Part shown: positions 1 through 6,529 of the stretch, piece after piece
How the letters are laid out: each line of letters begins with the position of its first letter
Position numbering within the stretch: position 1 is the first letter of the stretch
NCBI GenBank assembly: GCA_001766965.1
Contig: MEKM01000053.1
Location: 1-8,259, forward strand
Length of the DNA: 8,259 nt
Source of the DNA: Acidobacteria bacterium RIFCSPHIGHO2_01_FULL_67_28
Lineage (GTDB): Bacteria > Acidobacteriota > Terriglobia > Acidiferrales > 2-02-FULL-67-57
Direction: 5' to 3'
Made by a program: the position numbers and the translations under genes
Notes under the pieces: model-generated
Seen by the model: only the letters and a program-made list of their open reading frames with translations
The model's database searches: none
What the model was told of the DNA's origin: nothing

Positions 1-7
1 TGAGGTC

Positions 8-1252
8 ATGATTCACGTAACCGAAGTGCTGGACTCGAGCGTCTACGACGCCCAGGGGAACTACGTCGGGCGGGTGCGCGAGCTCTGCCTGGTGCCGGCC
101 GAGCAGCCGAACCGCATCGCCCGGCTGGTCATCTCCCGCGGGCGCTATCAGCCGCTGGTGGCGCGCTACGACCAGGTGGCCTCGGTGGCCCCGGGGACGG
201 TGCGGCTGAACGCGGGCGAGCTGCAGCTCGGTCTCTATGAACCCAACGAAGGCTGGCTCACCGTGCGCAAGGACCTGCTCGACCAGCAGATCATCGACAT
301 CCACGGCCGCAAGGTGGTGCGGGTGAACGACGTCGGCCTGATCGAGCAGCCGACGGACGGCCGCATGGAGCTGCGCGTGGCCCAGGTGGACGTGGGGCTG
401 GTGGGAGCGGTGCGGCGCCTGCTCAAGGGCGTGGCCGCGCCCGGCTGGATCCGCCTCCTGCAAAAGCGCCTGCCCACCCGCGTCATCCCCTGGGAGTTCG
501 TGGACGTCATCGAGACCGACCCGCTGCGGCGGGTCAAGCTCAAGCTCGAGCACTCGAAGCTCGCCCGGCTCCACCCGGCCGACATCGCCGACATCATCGA
601 GGAGCTGACCCCGGCCGAGCGGGGCGCGGTGATGCAGACGCTGGACGACGAGACCGCGGCCGAGGCCCTGGGAGAGCTCAAGGACGAGTTGCAGGTGCGC
701 ATCCTGGAGGAGCTCGACAAAGAGCGCGTGGCCGACATCGTCCAGCAGATGCCCCCCGATGAAGCCGCCGACGTCCTCGCCGAGCTGCCCGCCGCGACCG
801 CCCAGGAAGTCCTCGAAGACATGAGTGGTCCCGAAGCGCGCGAGCTGGCTGCTCTGCTGCGCTTCGAGGAGAACACCGCCGGCGGCCTGATGACCCCGGA
901 GCTTTTCGCCGCCAGCGAAAGCTCGACCGTCGCCGCCGCCACCGCCACCCTGCGGGAGTCCGAGGACGGCGTCGACTCCCTCGACACCATCTACCTCCTC
1001 AGCGAGCAGAACGTCCTCTCCGGCGCCGTGCCGCTGGGCCGGCTGCTGCGGGCCGCGCCGGAGACGCCGCTCGGCGGGCTGCGCACCGAGCAGCTCGTTT
1101 TCGTGGATACCGAGGCCAAGGAGAAGCAGGTGATTGACCTCTTCGACAAATACAACCTGCGCTCGCTGCCGGTAGTGGACGCCGAGCAGAAGCTCGTGGG
1201 CATCATCACCGTGGACGACGTCGTGAGCCGCCTATGGCAGGCGCACAGGTAA
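8..1252 (+). CDS. PRC-barrel/MgtE N-domain/CBS-pair protein, putative cytosolic Mg2+ sensor without a channel domain
   Basis: The 414-residue soluble protein has three parts. Two PRC-barrel-like segments begin near residues 8 (LDSSVYDAQGNYVGRVREL) and 91 (LLDQQIIDIHGRKVVRV). An MgtE N-domain-like helical repeat runs from about 188 (LHPADIADIIEELTP) to about 285 and is rich in Asp and Glu. A CBS pair starts near 288 (ENTAGGLMTP), and its second unit ends in LPVVDAEQKLVGIITVDDVV. In MgtE channels the N and CBS domains bind cytosolic Mg2+ and close the pore. Here the chain stops after the CBS pair and no hydrophobic segment follows, so it cannot be a channel by itself. I infer that it senses Mg2+ (or a nucleotide) and acts on a partner. 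The likeliest partner is the permease whose gene overlaps its 3' end by 19 nt. The ATG at 8 fits the start of the first barrel; GAGGT at 2-6 is too close to be a good ribosome site. Older annotation may call such proteins 'magnesium transporter'. Confidence 0.88.
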   Translation: MIHVTEVLDSSVYDAQGNYVGRVRELCLVPAEQPNRIARLVISRGRYQPLVARYDQVASVAPGTVRLNAGELQLGLYEPNEGWLTVRKDLLDQQIIDIHGRKVVRVNDVGLIEQPTDGRMELRVAQVDVGLVGAVRRLLKGVAAPGWIRLLQKRLPTRVIPWEFVDVIETDPLRRVKLKLEHSKLARLHPADIADIIEELTPAERGAVMQTLDDETAAEALGELKDELQVRILEELDKERVADIVQQMPPDEAADVLAELPAATAQEVLEDMSGPEARELAALLRFEENTAGGLMTPELFAASESSTVAAATATLRESEDGVDSLDTIYLLSEQNVLSGAVPLGRLLRAAPETPLGGLRTEQLVFVDTEAKEKQVIDLFDKYNLRSLPVVDAEQKLVGIITVDDVVSRLWQAHR

Positions 1253-2535
1253 AAACCTGGCTGGCCCCGGTGCTGGCGCAGCGCCGCCGGCTGCGACGCT
1301 GGCGGCGCCAGCTCGTGATTATCTTCGCCGTCATCGGCCCCGGCCTGATTACCGCCACCGTGAACCAGGACGCCGGCGGCATCTACACCTATTCGCTGGC
1401 CGGGGCGCAGTTCGGCTACCTGCTCCTGTGGACGGTGCTGCCCATCGCCCTGGCTCTCTACGTCACCCAGGAAATGTCCGCCCGGCTGGGCGTGGCCACC
1501 GGCAAGGGCCTCTCCGACCTGGTGCGGGAGGAGTTCGGCTTCCGCACTACGTTCTTCCTGATGCTGGCGCTGCTGGCCACGAACCTCGGCAACATCCTGG
1601 CGGAGTTCGCCGGGGTGGCCGCCAGCGCCGAGCTGTTTGGCGTCAGCCGGTACATAGCAGTCCCGGCCGCAGCGGTTCTGCTGTGGCTGTTGGTCTTGCA
1701 AGGCAGCCACCGCAGCGTGGAGAAGATCTTTCTGGTCGGCTGTGTGTTCTACCTCGCCTACGTCTTTTCCGCCGTCCTGGCCAAGCCTGACTGGCTGACC
1801 GCCGCCTATCATACGGTTCGGCCGACCGTGGAATGGAACGCGAGTTACCTGCTGCTGGTGGTCGGCCTGGTGGGCTCGACCATCGCGCCCTGGCAGTTCT
1901 TTTACCTGCAAGCGGGCGTGGTGGAACGAGGCGTGCCGCGCGTGCGCTATTGGGAGACGCGCGCCGACCTGCTGGCCGGCAGCTTGAGCTGCGCGGTGAT
2001 TGTGTTCTCCATCATCGTAGCCTGCGGGGCCACGCTGCACCAGGCGGGGATGGTCAACCTGCGGGATGCGGCCGACGCGGCGCACGCCTTGCGGCCCTTC
2101 ACCCAGTACGCCTCGGCGCTCTTCGCCTTCGGCCTGTTGACCGCCTCGCTGCTGGCCGCCTCCATCGTGCCGCTCTCCACCGCCTACGTCATCTGCGAAG
2201 GCCTGGGAGTCGAGGCCAGCCTCAACCGGCCCTTTCGCGAGGCGCCCACCTTTTACTCGCTCTATACGGCGCTGATCGTCGTCGGCGCCGGCTTGATCCT
2301 GCTGCCGGGCACGCCCCTGGTGCGCATCATGGTGTTGTCGCAGGTGGTGAACGGCTTGCTGTTACCGGTGGTGCTGGTCTTTCTGCTGGTGCTGGTCAAC
2401 CGCCGGGACCTCGTGGGCGAGTGGCGAAACTCCTCCGGGCAGAACCTCGTGGCCGGGGCGACCGCCGGGCTGATGATCGCTCTCGCCGCGATTCTGGCCT
2501 ACTGGGGCCTGACGGGGTTGCCGGGAGCCAAGTAA
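1234..2535 (+). CDS. Nramp (SLC11)-superfamily divalent metal permease, probable Mg2+-type variant
   Basis: The 433-residue membrane protein has about eleven hydrophobic helices after a strongly basic N-terminus (RRRLRRWRRQ, 17-26), which fits a cytosolic end. Helix 1 has GPGLITATVNQDAGG (35-49), in the place of the Nramp DPGN ion-site motif. Asp46 is kept, but Pro and Asn are replaced by Ala47 and Gly49. Helix 6 has GSTIAPWQFFYLQ (214-226) where Mn2+/Fe2+ Nramps have A-T-V-M-P-H-N, so the selective Met is Ala218, His is Trp220 and Asn is Gln221. Classical MntH uses that Met to favour transition metals. Its loss is a feature of Nramp-related Mg2+ transporters, so Mg2+ or another hard cation is the better guess than Mn2+. 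Family membership is firm and the substrate is inferred. The ATG at 1234 lies inside the end of the MgtE-N/CBS gene, which suggests translational coupling and a shared complex. I avoid the name mntH. Confidence 0.9.
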   Translation: MAGAQVKTWLAPVLAQRRRLRRWRRQLVIIFAVIGPGLITATVNQDAGGIYTYSLAGAQFGYLLLWTVLPIALALYVTQEMSARLGVATGKGLSDLVREEFGFRTTFFLMLALLATNLGNILAEFAGVAASAELFGVSRYIAVPAAAVLLWLLVLQGSHRSVEKIFLVGCVFYLAYVFSAVLAKPDWLTAAYHTVRPTVEWNASYLLLVVGLVGSTIAPWQFFYLQAGVVERGVPRVRYWETRADLLAGSLSCAVIVFSIIVACGATLHQAGMVNLRDAADAAHALRPFTQYASALFAFGLLTASLLAASIVPLSTAYVICEGLGVEASLNRPFREAPTFYSLYTALIVVGAGLILLPGTPLVRIMVLSQVVNGLLLPVVLVFLLVLVNRRDLVGEWRNSSGQNLVAGATAGLMIALAAILAYWGLTGLPGAK

Positions 2536-2597
2536 AAGTCTGCAACCGCGACTGCGGCGGATTGCTTGCGCTTTCGCGCTGTGCTACCGTGAACGCA

Positions 2598-3419
2598 ATG
2601 AAAGCGAAGAACCCTTTCAAGACCGGGAGCCCGGCGGCGGCGCTGTGGGCGGAGATCGACCCGGCCGCCTTGCCGCGGCACGTCGCCATCATCATGGACG
2701 GCAACGGGCGCTGGGCGCGCCGGCGCCACCAGCCGCGCATGGCGGGGCACCGCGGCGGCGTCCGCGCCACGCGGGAAATCGTGGAAAGCTGCGCCCGCAT
2801 CGGCCTGCCCGTCCTTACCCTCTATGCTTTCTCGCTCGACAACTGGAAGCGTCCGCGGGCGGAGGTGGACTTCCTGATGCGGCTGCTGCGGCAGTACGTG
2901 CGGCGGGAGCTCGACTACATGCGGCGGAACAACGTGCGCTTGCGCGTCATCGGCCGCTGGCAGGAACTGCCCGCCGGGGTGGCGGCCGACGTGGCTCGCG
3001 CCGTCGAGGAGACTTCCGCCAACACCGGCTTGCAGCTGGTCGTGGCGCTGAACTACAGCGCCCGGGCCGAGCTGGTGGACGCGGTGCAGGGGCTTCTGGA
3101 CGAGTCGCGGTCGAACGGCCTGACCCGCGTGGACGAAGCCGCGCTGGCCGCTCACCTCTACGCCGGCGACCTCCCCGACCCCGACCTCCTCATCCGCACC
3201 AGCGGCGAGATGCGCTTGAGCAACTTCCTCCTCTGGCAACTGGCCTACACCGAAATCTGGGTCACCGAGACCCTCTGGCCCGACTTCTCCACCCGCCATC
3301 TTCTCCAGGCCATCCTCGACTTCCAGCAGCGCGAGCGCCGCTACGGCGGCCTCTCGCCCGAAGCAGCGCGGGCGGAGCGGAAAGCGCGCGCGCTTGGCGG
3401 CGCCCTGCTGCCCCGCTAA
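2598..3419 (+). CDS. uppS: Isoprenyl transferase, (di-trans,poly-cis)-undecaprenyl-diphosphate synthase
   Basis: The enzyme condenses farnesyl diphosphate with isopentenyl diphosphates in cis to give C55 undecaprenyl diphosphate, the carrier lipid for peptidoglycan and surface glycans. It acts at the cytosolic membrane face and needs Mg2+. The 273-residue protein carries the family motif HVAIIMDGNGRWARRR, with the catalytic Asp at residue 34. It also has LYAFSLDNWKRP and the C-terminal block RTSGEMRLSNFLLWQ, with Arg200, Arg206 and Glu219 matching the diphosphate and metal ligands of E. coli UppS (R194, R200, E213). The ATG at 2598 gives a leader of about 25 residues before the core. A GTG at 2589 is in frame and cannot be excluded, and neither has a clear Shine-Dalgarno sequence. 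The product chain length (C55 or another) cannot be read from the sequence. It is separated by 62 nt from the permease before it. Confidence 0.96.
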   Translation: MKAKNPFKTGSPAAALWAEIDPAALPRHVAIIMDGNGRWARRRHQPRMAGHRGGVRATREIVESCARIGLPVLTLYAFSLDNWKRPRAEVDFLMRLLRQYVRRELDYMRRNNVRLRVIGRWQELPAGVAADVARAVEETSANTGLQLVVALNYSARAELVDAVQGLLDESRSNGLTRVDEAALAAHLYAGDLPDPDLLIRTSGEMRLSNFLLWQLAYTEIWVTETLWPDFSTRHLLQAILDFQQRERRYGGLSPEAARAERKARALGGALLPR

Positions 3420-3470
3420 GAAAGCCCTGTCGCCTCCCGGCCCCGGCTGCTACAATCGCTCGGCTTTTTT
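3418..3470 (+). terminator. Weak stem with T-run between uppS and the CysP-like permease
   Basis: AAGAAAGCC (3418-3426) can pair with GGCTTTTTT (3462-3470) with one G-U pair, and six T residues end the second arm. The loop of about 35 nt is long, and the T-run is part of the stem instead of following it, so this is a poor intrinsic terminator. It overlaps the possible -10 box. It may be an attenuating structure or chance. Confidence 0.2.
3451..3456 (+). promoter_or_regulatory. Possible -10 box (TACAAT) upstream of the CysP-like permease
   Basis: In the 83-nt gap after uppS, TACAAT matches five of six bases of the sigma-70 -10 consensus and stands out in GC-rich DNA. A weak -35 candidate (CTGTCG, 3427-3432, three of six) lies 18 nt upstream. 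Start sites would fall about 40 nt before the permease ATG. If real, it would let the permease-cdsA-dxr-rseP-ispG block be transcribed apart from uppS. This is a motif match only. Confidence 0.3.
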
Positions 3471-3486
3471 CTCCGGAATCTCCGGA
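3471..3486 (+). repeat. Tandem CTCCGGA direct repeat before the CysP-like permease
   Basis: CTCCGGA occurs at 3471-3477 and again at 3480-3486. The TCCGGA core of each copy is palindromic, and the copies are 9 nt apart. They lie between the possible -10 box and the start codon, where an operator could sit. In GC-rich DNA such short repeats also arise by chance. Confidence 0.3.
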
Positions 3487-3502
3487 CAGAGTGCACAGCG
3501 CG

Positions 3503-4525
3503 ATGCTGCTTTTGATTCCGGTTCTCATCGGGCTTTTCCTGGCCGTGAACATGGGGGCCAGCGGCACCGCCCCTTCTTTTGCCGCTCCCCTCGGCGCCAA
3601 TCTGATCCGGCGGGAGTCCGTCCCCGGGCTGTTCGGCCTGTTCGTCTTGCTGGGGGCGGTGGTGGCCGGGCACAAAGTGGTGCGGACGCTGTCGGGGGAA
3701 ATCCTGCCGGCCTCGGCGATGCAGGCGGCGCTGGTGTCGATCATCCTGCTGGCGGTGGCGCTCTCGCTTTTCTTCGCCAACCTGCTGCGCGTCCCGCAGT
3801 CGACCAGCCAGTCGACGGTGCTGGCCCTGGTGGGCTGCGCGGTGTACCTGGACAACCTGCAGACCAACAAGCTCTTCACCTGGATCATCCCCACCTGGTT
3901 CGCCTACCCGCTCGTCGCCTTTGCCATCACGTATCTCTTCGCGCGCTTTTTCTACCGGCCGCTGAAGAAATCCGAGCGCATCAACTTCGACCAGGTGGCC
4001 GTCCACCCCATCTGGAAGTACCTGACCGTCGCCTCTTCCTGTTACGTGGCCTTTTCCATCGGCTCGAACAACGTGGCCAACGCGGCCGGCCCCTTGTCCT
4101 CGCTCTTCTCCAACGTGTTCCAGATTCCGCCCGGCGACCCGGATTTCACTCTCATCGGCCTGGCGGCCCTCATCGTGGTGGCGCCCTGGTTCGGCATCGG
4201 CAGCTCGCTGATGGGGGAGCGGGTGACACGCACCACCAGCCAGGAAATCGTGCTCTTCGGGCCCCTGGGGGCGACCTTCATCTCGACGCTCACCGCCACC
4301 CTGCTACTGCTGGCCTCGCTCACCCGCGGCATCCCCACTTCGCTCGTGCAATTGAACACCGCCTGCATCATCGCCATCGGCATGGTGAAGGCCGGCTTCA
4401 AACAGACCGCCACCGAGACCGCCGTGCCGCGCCTCCTGGCGGTCTGGGCCGCGGCTCCCGTCTTCGCCTTCGCCTGCGCCTACGGCTTGACGGCGCTGGC
4501 CGACGGGCTCGGGTGGTTGCGCTGA
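3503..4525 (+). CDS. PiT-superfamily anion permease, CysP-like (probable sulfate rather than phosphate)
   Basis: The 340-residue integral membrane protein belongs to the PiT (inorganic phosphate transporter) superfamily, which has two inverted repeats each marked by a GANDVANA-like motif. Here repeat 1 reads NMGASGTAPSFAAPLGAN (16-33) and repeat 2 reads SIGSNNVANAAGPL (185-198), so the Asp typical of phosphate transporters is missing in both. From memory, Bacillus subtilis CysP, a sulfate permease, has closely similar blocks: NIGASG near its start, a conserved loop like LLRVPQSTSQSTV (94-106), NNVANA in repeat 2, and a C-terminal block like GIPTSLVQLNTACIIAIGM (276-294). The size also fits CysP (about 350 residues). 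I therefore favour sulfate or a related oxyanion, but phosphate cannot be excluded. The ATG at 3503 starts directly at the first hydrophobic helix; an in-frame GTG at 3491 is an alternative. Its stop overlaps the cdsA start, so the two are probably co-translated. Confidence 0.82.
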   Translation: MLLLIPVLIGLFLAVNMGASGTAPSFAAPLGANLIRRESVPGLFGLFVLLGAVVAGHKVVRTLSGEILPASAMQAALVSIILLAVALSLFFANLLRVPQSTSQSTVLALVGCAVYLDNLQTNKLFTWIIPTWFAYPLVAFAITYLFARFFYRPLKKSERINFDQVAVHPIWKYLTVASSCYVAFSIGSNNVANAAGPLSSLFSNVFQIPPGDPDFTLIGLAALIVVAPWFGIGSSLMGERVTRTTSQEIVLFGPLGATFISTLTATLLLLASLTRGIPTSLVQLNTACIIAIGMVKAGFKQTATETAVPRLLAVWAAAPVFAFACAYGLTALADGLGWLR

Positions 4526-5325
4526 TGCTGCTCAAACGCATCCTGACCGGCGCCGCGCTCATCGCCGTAGTCCTGGCCGCGCTCTTCTGGGCGCCGGCTT
4601 GGCTCTTCTTCCTGGCGCTCGTGCCTTTCGGCCTGTTGGCGCTCTGGGAGTACCTGGAGCTGGTGGCGCGCACGGGCAGCGCGCCGCCGCGCTGGCCGGT
4701 CTACGCCGCGGCGCTGGGAGTGTGGGCGGTGGCCGCCTGGTTTCCGCGGCACCTGATGCCGGCGGTCATCGGCGGAGTGCTCGTGCTTTTGTTAAGCGCC
4801 TTGGGGCGGCGGCAGGCGACGGCGGAGATTCTGCCCGCCAGCGCCGCCTCGGCTTTTGCCCTGCTCTACATCGGCGTGCCCTTCGCCTTCCTGCTCGACT
4901 TGTTCGCCGGGCACGGCTATCGGATTGTGCTCTGTTTGTTCGTGCTGGTGTGGGTGGGAGACAGCGCCGCCTACTTCGTGGGACGCGCCCTCGGCCGGCA
5001 CAAGCTTGCCCCGGTCTTGAGCCCCGGCAAGACCGTCGAAGGCACGGCGGCGAGCTTGGCGGCGACGGTCGCGGTGGGCTACTGGCTGTTGCCGGCGTGG
5101 TTCGGGCTGAACGCCGCGCACGCGTTTCTGCTTCCCGTCATCGTCAACGTCGCCGCGCAGCTGGGCGACCTGGCCGAGTCGGCGCTCAAGCGCAGCGCCG
5201 GCGTGAAAGATTCCTCCACGCTGCTCCCCGGCCACGGCGGCGTGCTCGACCGGGTCGACAGCCTCTTATTCGCCGCGCCGGCGCTGTGGTACTATTGGAA
5301 TTTGCTGGTTCGGGGCAGCTTTTGA
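4525..5325 (+). CDS. cdsA: Phosphatidate cytidylyltransferase (CDP-diacylglycerol synthase)
   Basis: The enzyme makes CDP-diacylglycerol from CTP and phosphatidic acid with Mg2+ in the inner membrane, the entry step to phosphatidylglycerol, cardiolipin and phosphatidylethanolamine. The 266-residue, multi-helix protein contains the family signature S-x-x-K-R-x4-K-D...P-x-H-G-G-x-x-D-R-x-D at residues 219-245 (SALKRSAGVKDSS, then PGHGGVLDRVD). It also has the preceding conserved blocks VGDSAAYFVGRALGRHK (with Asp146) and SPGKTVEG (166-173). The ATG at 4525 shares one base with the stop of the permease before it (TGATG), a typical re-initiation junction. Its own stop overlaps the dxr start. The length is near that of other bacterial CdsA proteins and no key residue is missing. 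Confidence 0.95.
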   Translation: MLLKRILTGAALIAVVLAALFWAPAWLFFLALVPFGLLALWEYLELVARTGSAPPRWPVYAAALGVWAVAAWFPRHLMPAVIGGVLVLLLSALGRRQATAEILPASAASAFALLYIGVPFAFLLDLFAGHGYRIVLCLFVLVWVGDSAAYFVGRALGRHKLAPVLSPGKTVEGTAASLAATVAVGYWLLPAWFGLNAAHAFLLPVIVNVAAQLGDLAESALKRSAGVKDSSTLLPGHGGVLDRVDSLLFAAPALWYYWNLLVRGSF

Positions 5326-6524
5326 GCAGTTCGGTCCGTACGCTCGCCATCCTCGGCTCCACCGGGTCGGTGGGGCGGCAATGCCTTCAGGTTGTCGAAG
5401 AGCTGCGCGAGCGCTTCCGGGTGGCGGCGCTGGCGGCGGGGGAAAACATCGAGCAGCTCGCCGGGCAGGTGGCGCGGTTCCAGCCGGAGCTGGTGGCCAT
5501 CGCGGCGGCCGAGAAGGTCGCGCTGCTCCGCGCCCGCCTGCGCGAGATGCGCGTGGCCCGCGAGCCGGAAATCCTCTGGGGCCGGGAAGGGCTGAACGCC
5601 GTCGCCACCCAGGTGGGCGCCGACCTGGTGGTGTCGGCGGCGGTGGGCGTGGTCGGTCTGGAAGCCACCTACCAGGCGCTGGCGGCGGGGAAAACCGTGG
5701 CGCTGGCGAACAAGGAAGTGCTGGTGGCGGCCGGGCAGCTGGTGATGCAGGCGGCCGAAGTGGCGGGGGCGCAGATTATCCCGGTCGACAGCGAGCACAA
5801 CGCGCTTCACCAGTGCCTGCGCGCCGGCCAGGCGCGCGAGGTGCGGCGCCTGATTCTGACCGGCTCGGGCGGGCCGTTCCTCCGCTGGCCGCAGAAGCGC
5901 CTGGAGCGCGCGACGCCCAAGCAGGCCTTGCAGCATCCACACTGGCGGATGGGGAAGCGCATTACGGTGGATTCGGCCACGCTGATGAACAAAGGGTTTG
6001 AGATTATCGAAGCCCACTGGCTCTTCGGGCTGCGCCCGGAAAAGATCGAGGTGGTCATCCATCCGCAGTCGACCATCCACTCCATGGTTGAGTTCGTGGA
6101 CGGCTCGGTGCTGGCGCAGCTGGCGCCGCCCGACATGCGCCTGCCCTTGCAGTACGCGCTGACCTATCCCGACCGCGTCGAGGCCAACCACCACCGGCTG
6201 GGCTGGGCCGAGCTGCGCAAGCTCGAGTTCCGCCCGCCGGACGAGAAGAAGTTCCCCTGCCTGCGCCTGGCGCGCGAGGCGCTCAAGGGCGGCGGGTCGT
6301 GGCCCTGCGTGCTGAACGCGGCCGACGAAGTGGCGGTCGAGGCGTTCCTTGCCCGGAGACTGCGCTTCACCGGAATCCCCGAATTAATTGAGCGCGTCCT
6401 GGAGGCTTCCTCGCCCGCGCCCCTGCGCTCGATTGCGGATGTGCTCGATTGCGACCGCCAGGCCCGCGCCTTCGCCGGACACGTGCTGACGACGATGAAG
6501 AAACAAAGAAAGAAATCCCGGTAG
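5322..6524 (+). CDS. dxr: 1-deoxy-D-xylulose-5-phosphate reductoisomerase (TTG start)
   Basis: This is the second enzyme of the MEP pathway. It rearranges and reduces 1-deoxyxylulose 5-phosphate to 2-C-methylerythritol 4-phosphate with NADPH and a divalent metal, in the cytosol, and is the target of fosmidomycin. The 400-residue protein (E. coli: 398) has the NADPH loop LAILGSTGSVG (8-18), ALANKEVLV, the metal ligands Asp156 and Glu158 in PVDSEHNA, Glu227 in MNKGFE, the substrate loop TGSGGPF and the lid region IHPQSTIHSMVEF. I chose TTG 5322 because it lies just before the Rossmann strand and no in-frame ATG is near. The weak GGGG at 5312-5315 is correctly spaced. TTG overlaps the cdsA stop by four bases (TTGA), which implies translational coupling. 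The last residues are a basic tail (KKQRKKSR). The sequence is shorter than E. coli by about ten residues between EHNA and GSGGPF. Confidence 0.95.
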   Translation: MSSSVRTLAILGSTGSVGRQCLQVVEELRERFRVAALAAGENIEQLAGQVARFQPELVAIAAAEKVALLRARLREMRVAREPEILWGREGLNAVATQVGADLVVSAAVGVVGLEATYQALAAGKTVALANKEVLVAAGQLVMQAAEVAGAQIIPVDSEHNALHQCLRAGQAREVRRLILTGSGGPFLRWPQKRLERATPKQALQHPHWRMGKRITVDSATLMNKGFEIIEAHWLFGLRPEKIEVVIHPQSTIHSMVEFVDGSVLAQLAPPDMRLPLQYALTYPDRVEANHHRLGWAELRKLEFRPPDEKKFPCLRLAREALKGGGSWPCVLNAADEVAVEAFLARRLRFTGIPELIERVLEASSPAPLRSIADVLDCDRQARAFAGHVLTTMKKQRKKSR

Positions 6525-6529
6525 CGGCC

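Noticed and set aside
991..2085. 364-residue open frame on the - strand opposite the sensor and permease genes
   Set aside because: Composition is biased, no domain is recognisable, and both + strand genes there have firm motifs.
2536..2597. Promoter or terminator in the gap before uppS
   Set aside because: Only a 4-bp stem (CCGC/GCGG at 2546-2557) without a T-run and a -10 candidate with three of six matches were found; neither is convincing.
5292..6194. 300-residue open frame on the - strand opposite dxr
   Set aside because: Shadow of dxr, with low-complexity His/Gln/Arg-rich translation and no conserved motif.
6449..6529. Upstream in-frame ATG that would lengthen rseP by 27 residues
   Set aside because: The extension overlaps dxr, is Arg- and Asp/Glu-rich, and would push the first helix with HEFGH away from the N-terminus, unlike RseP proteins.
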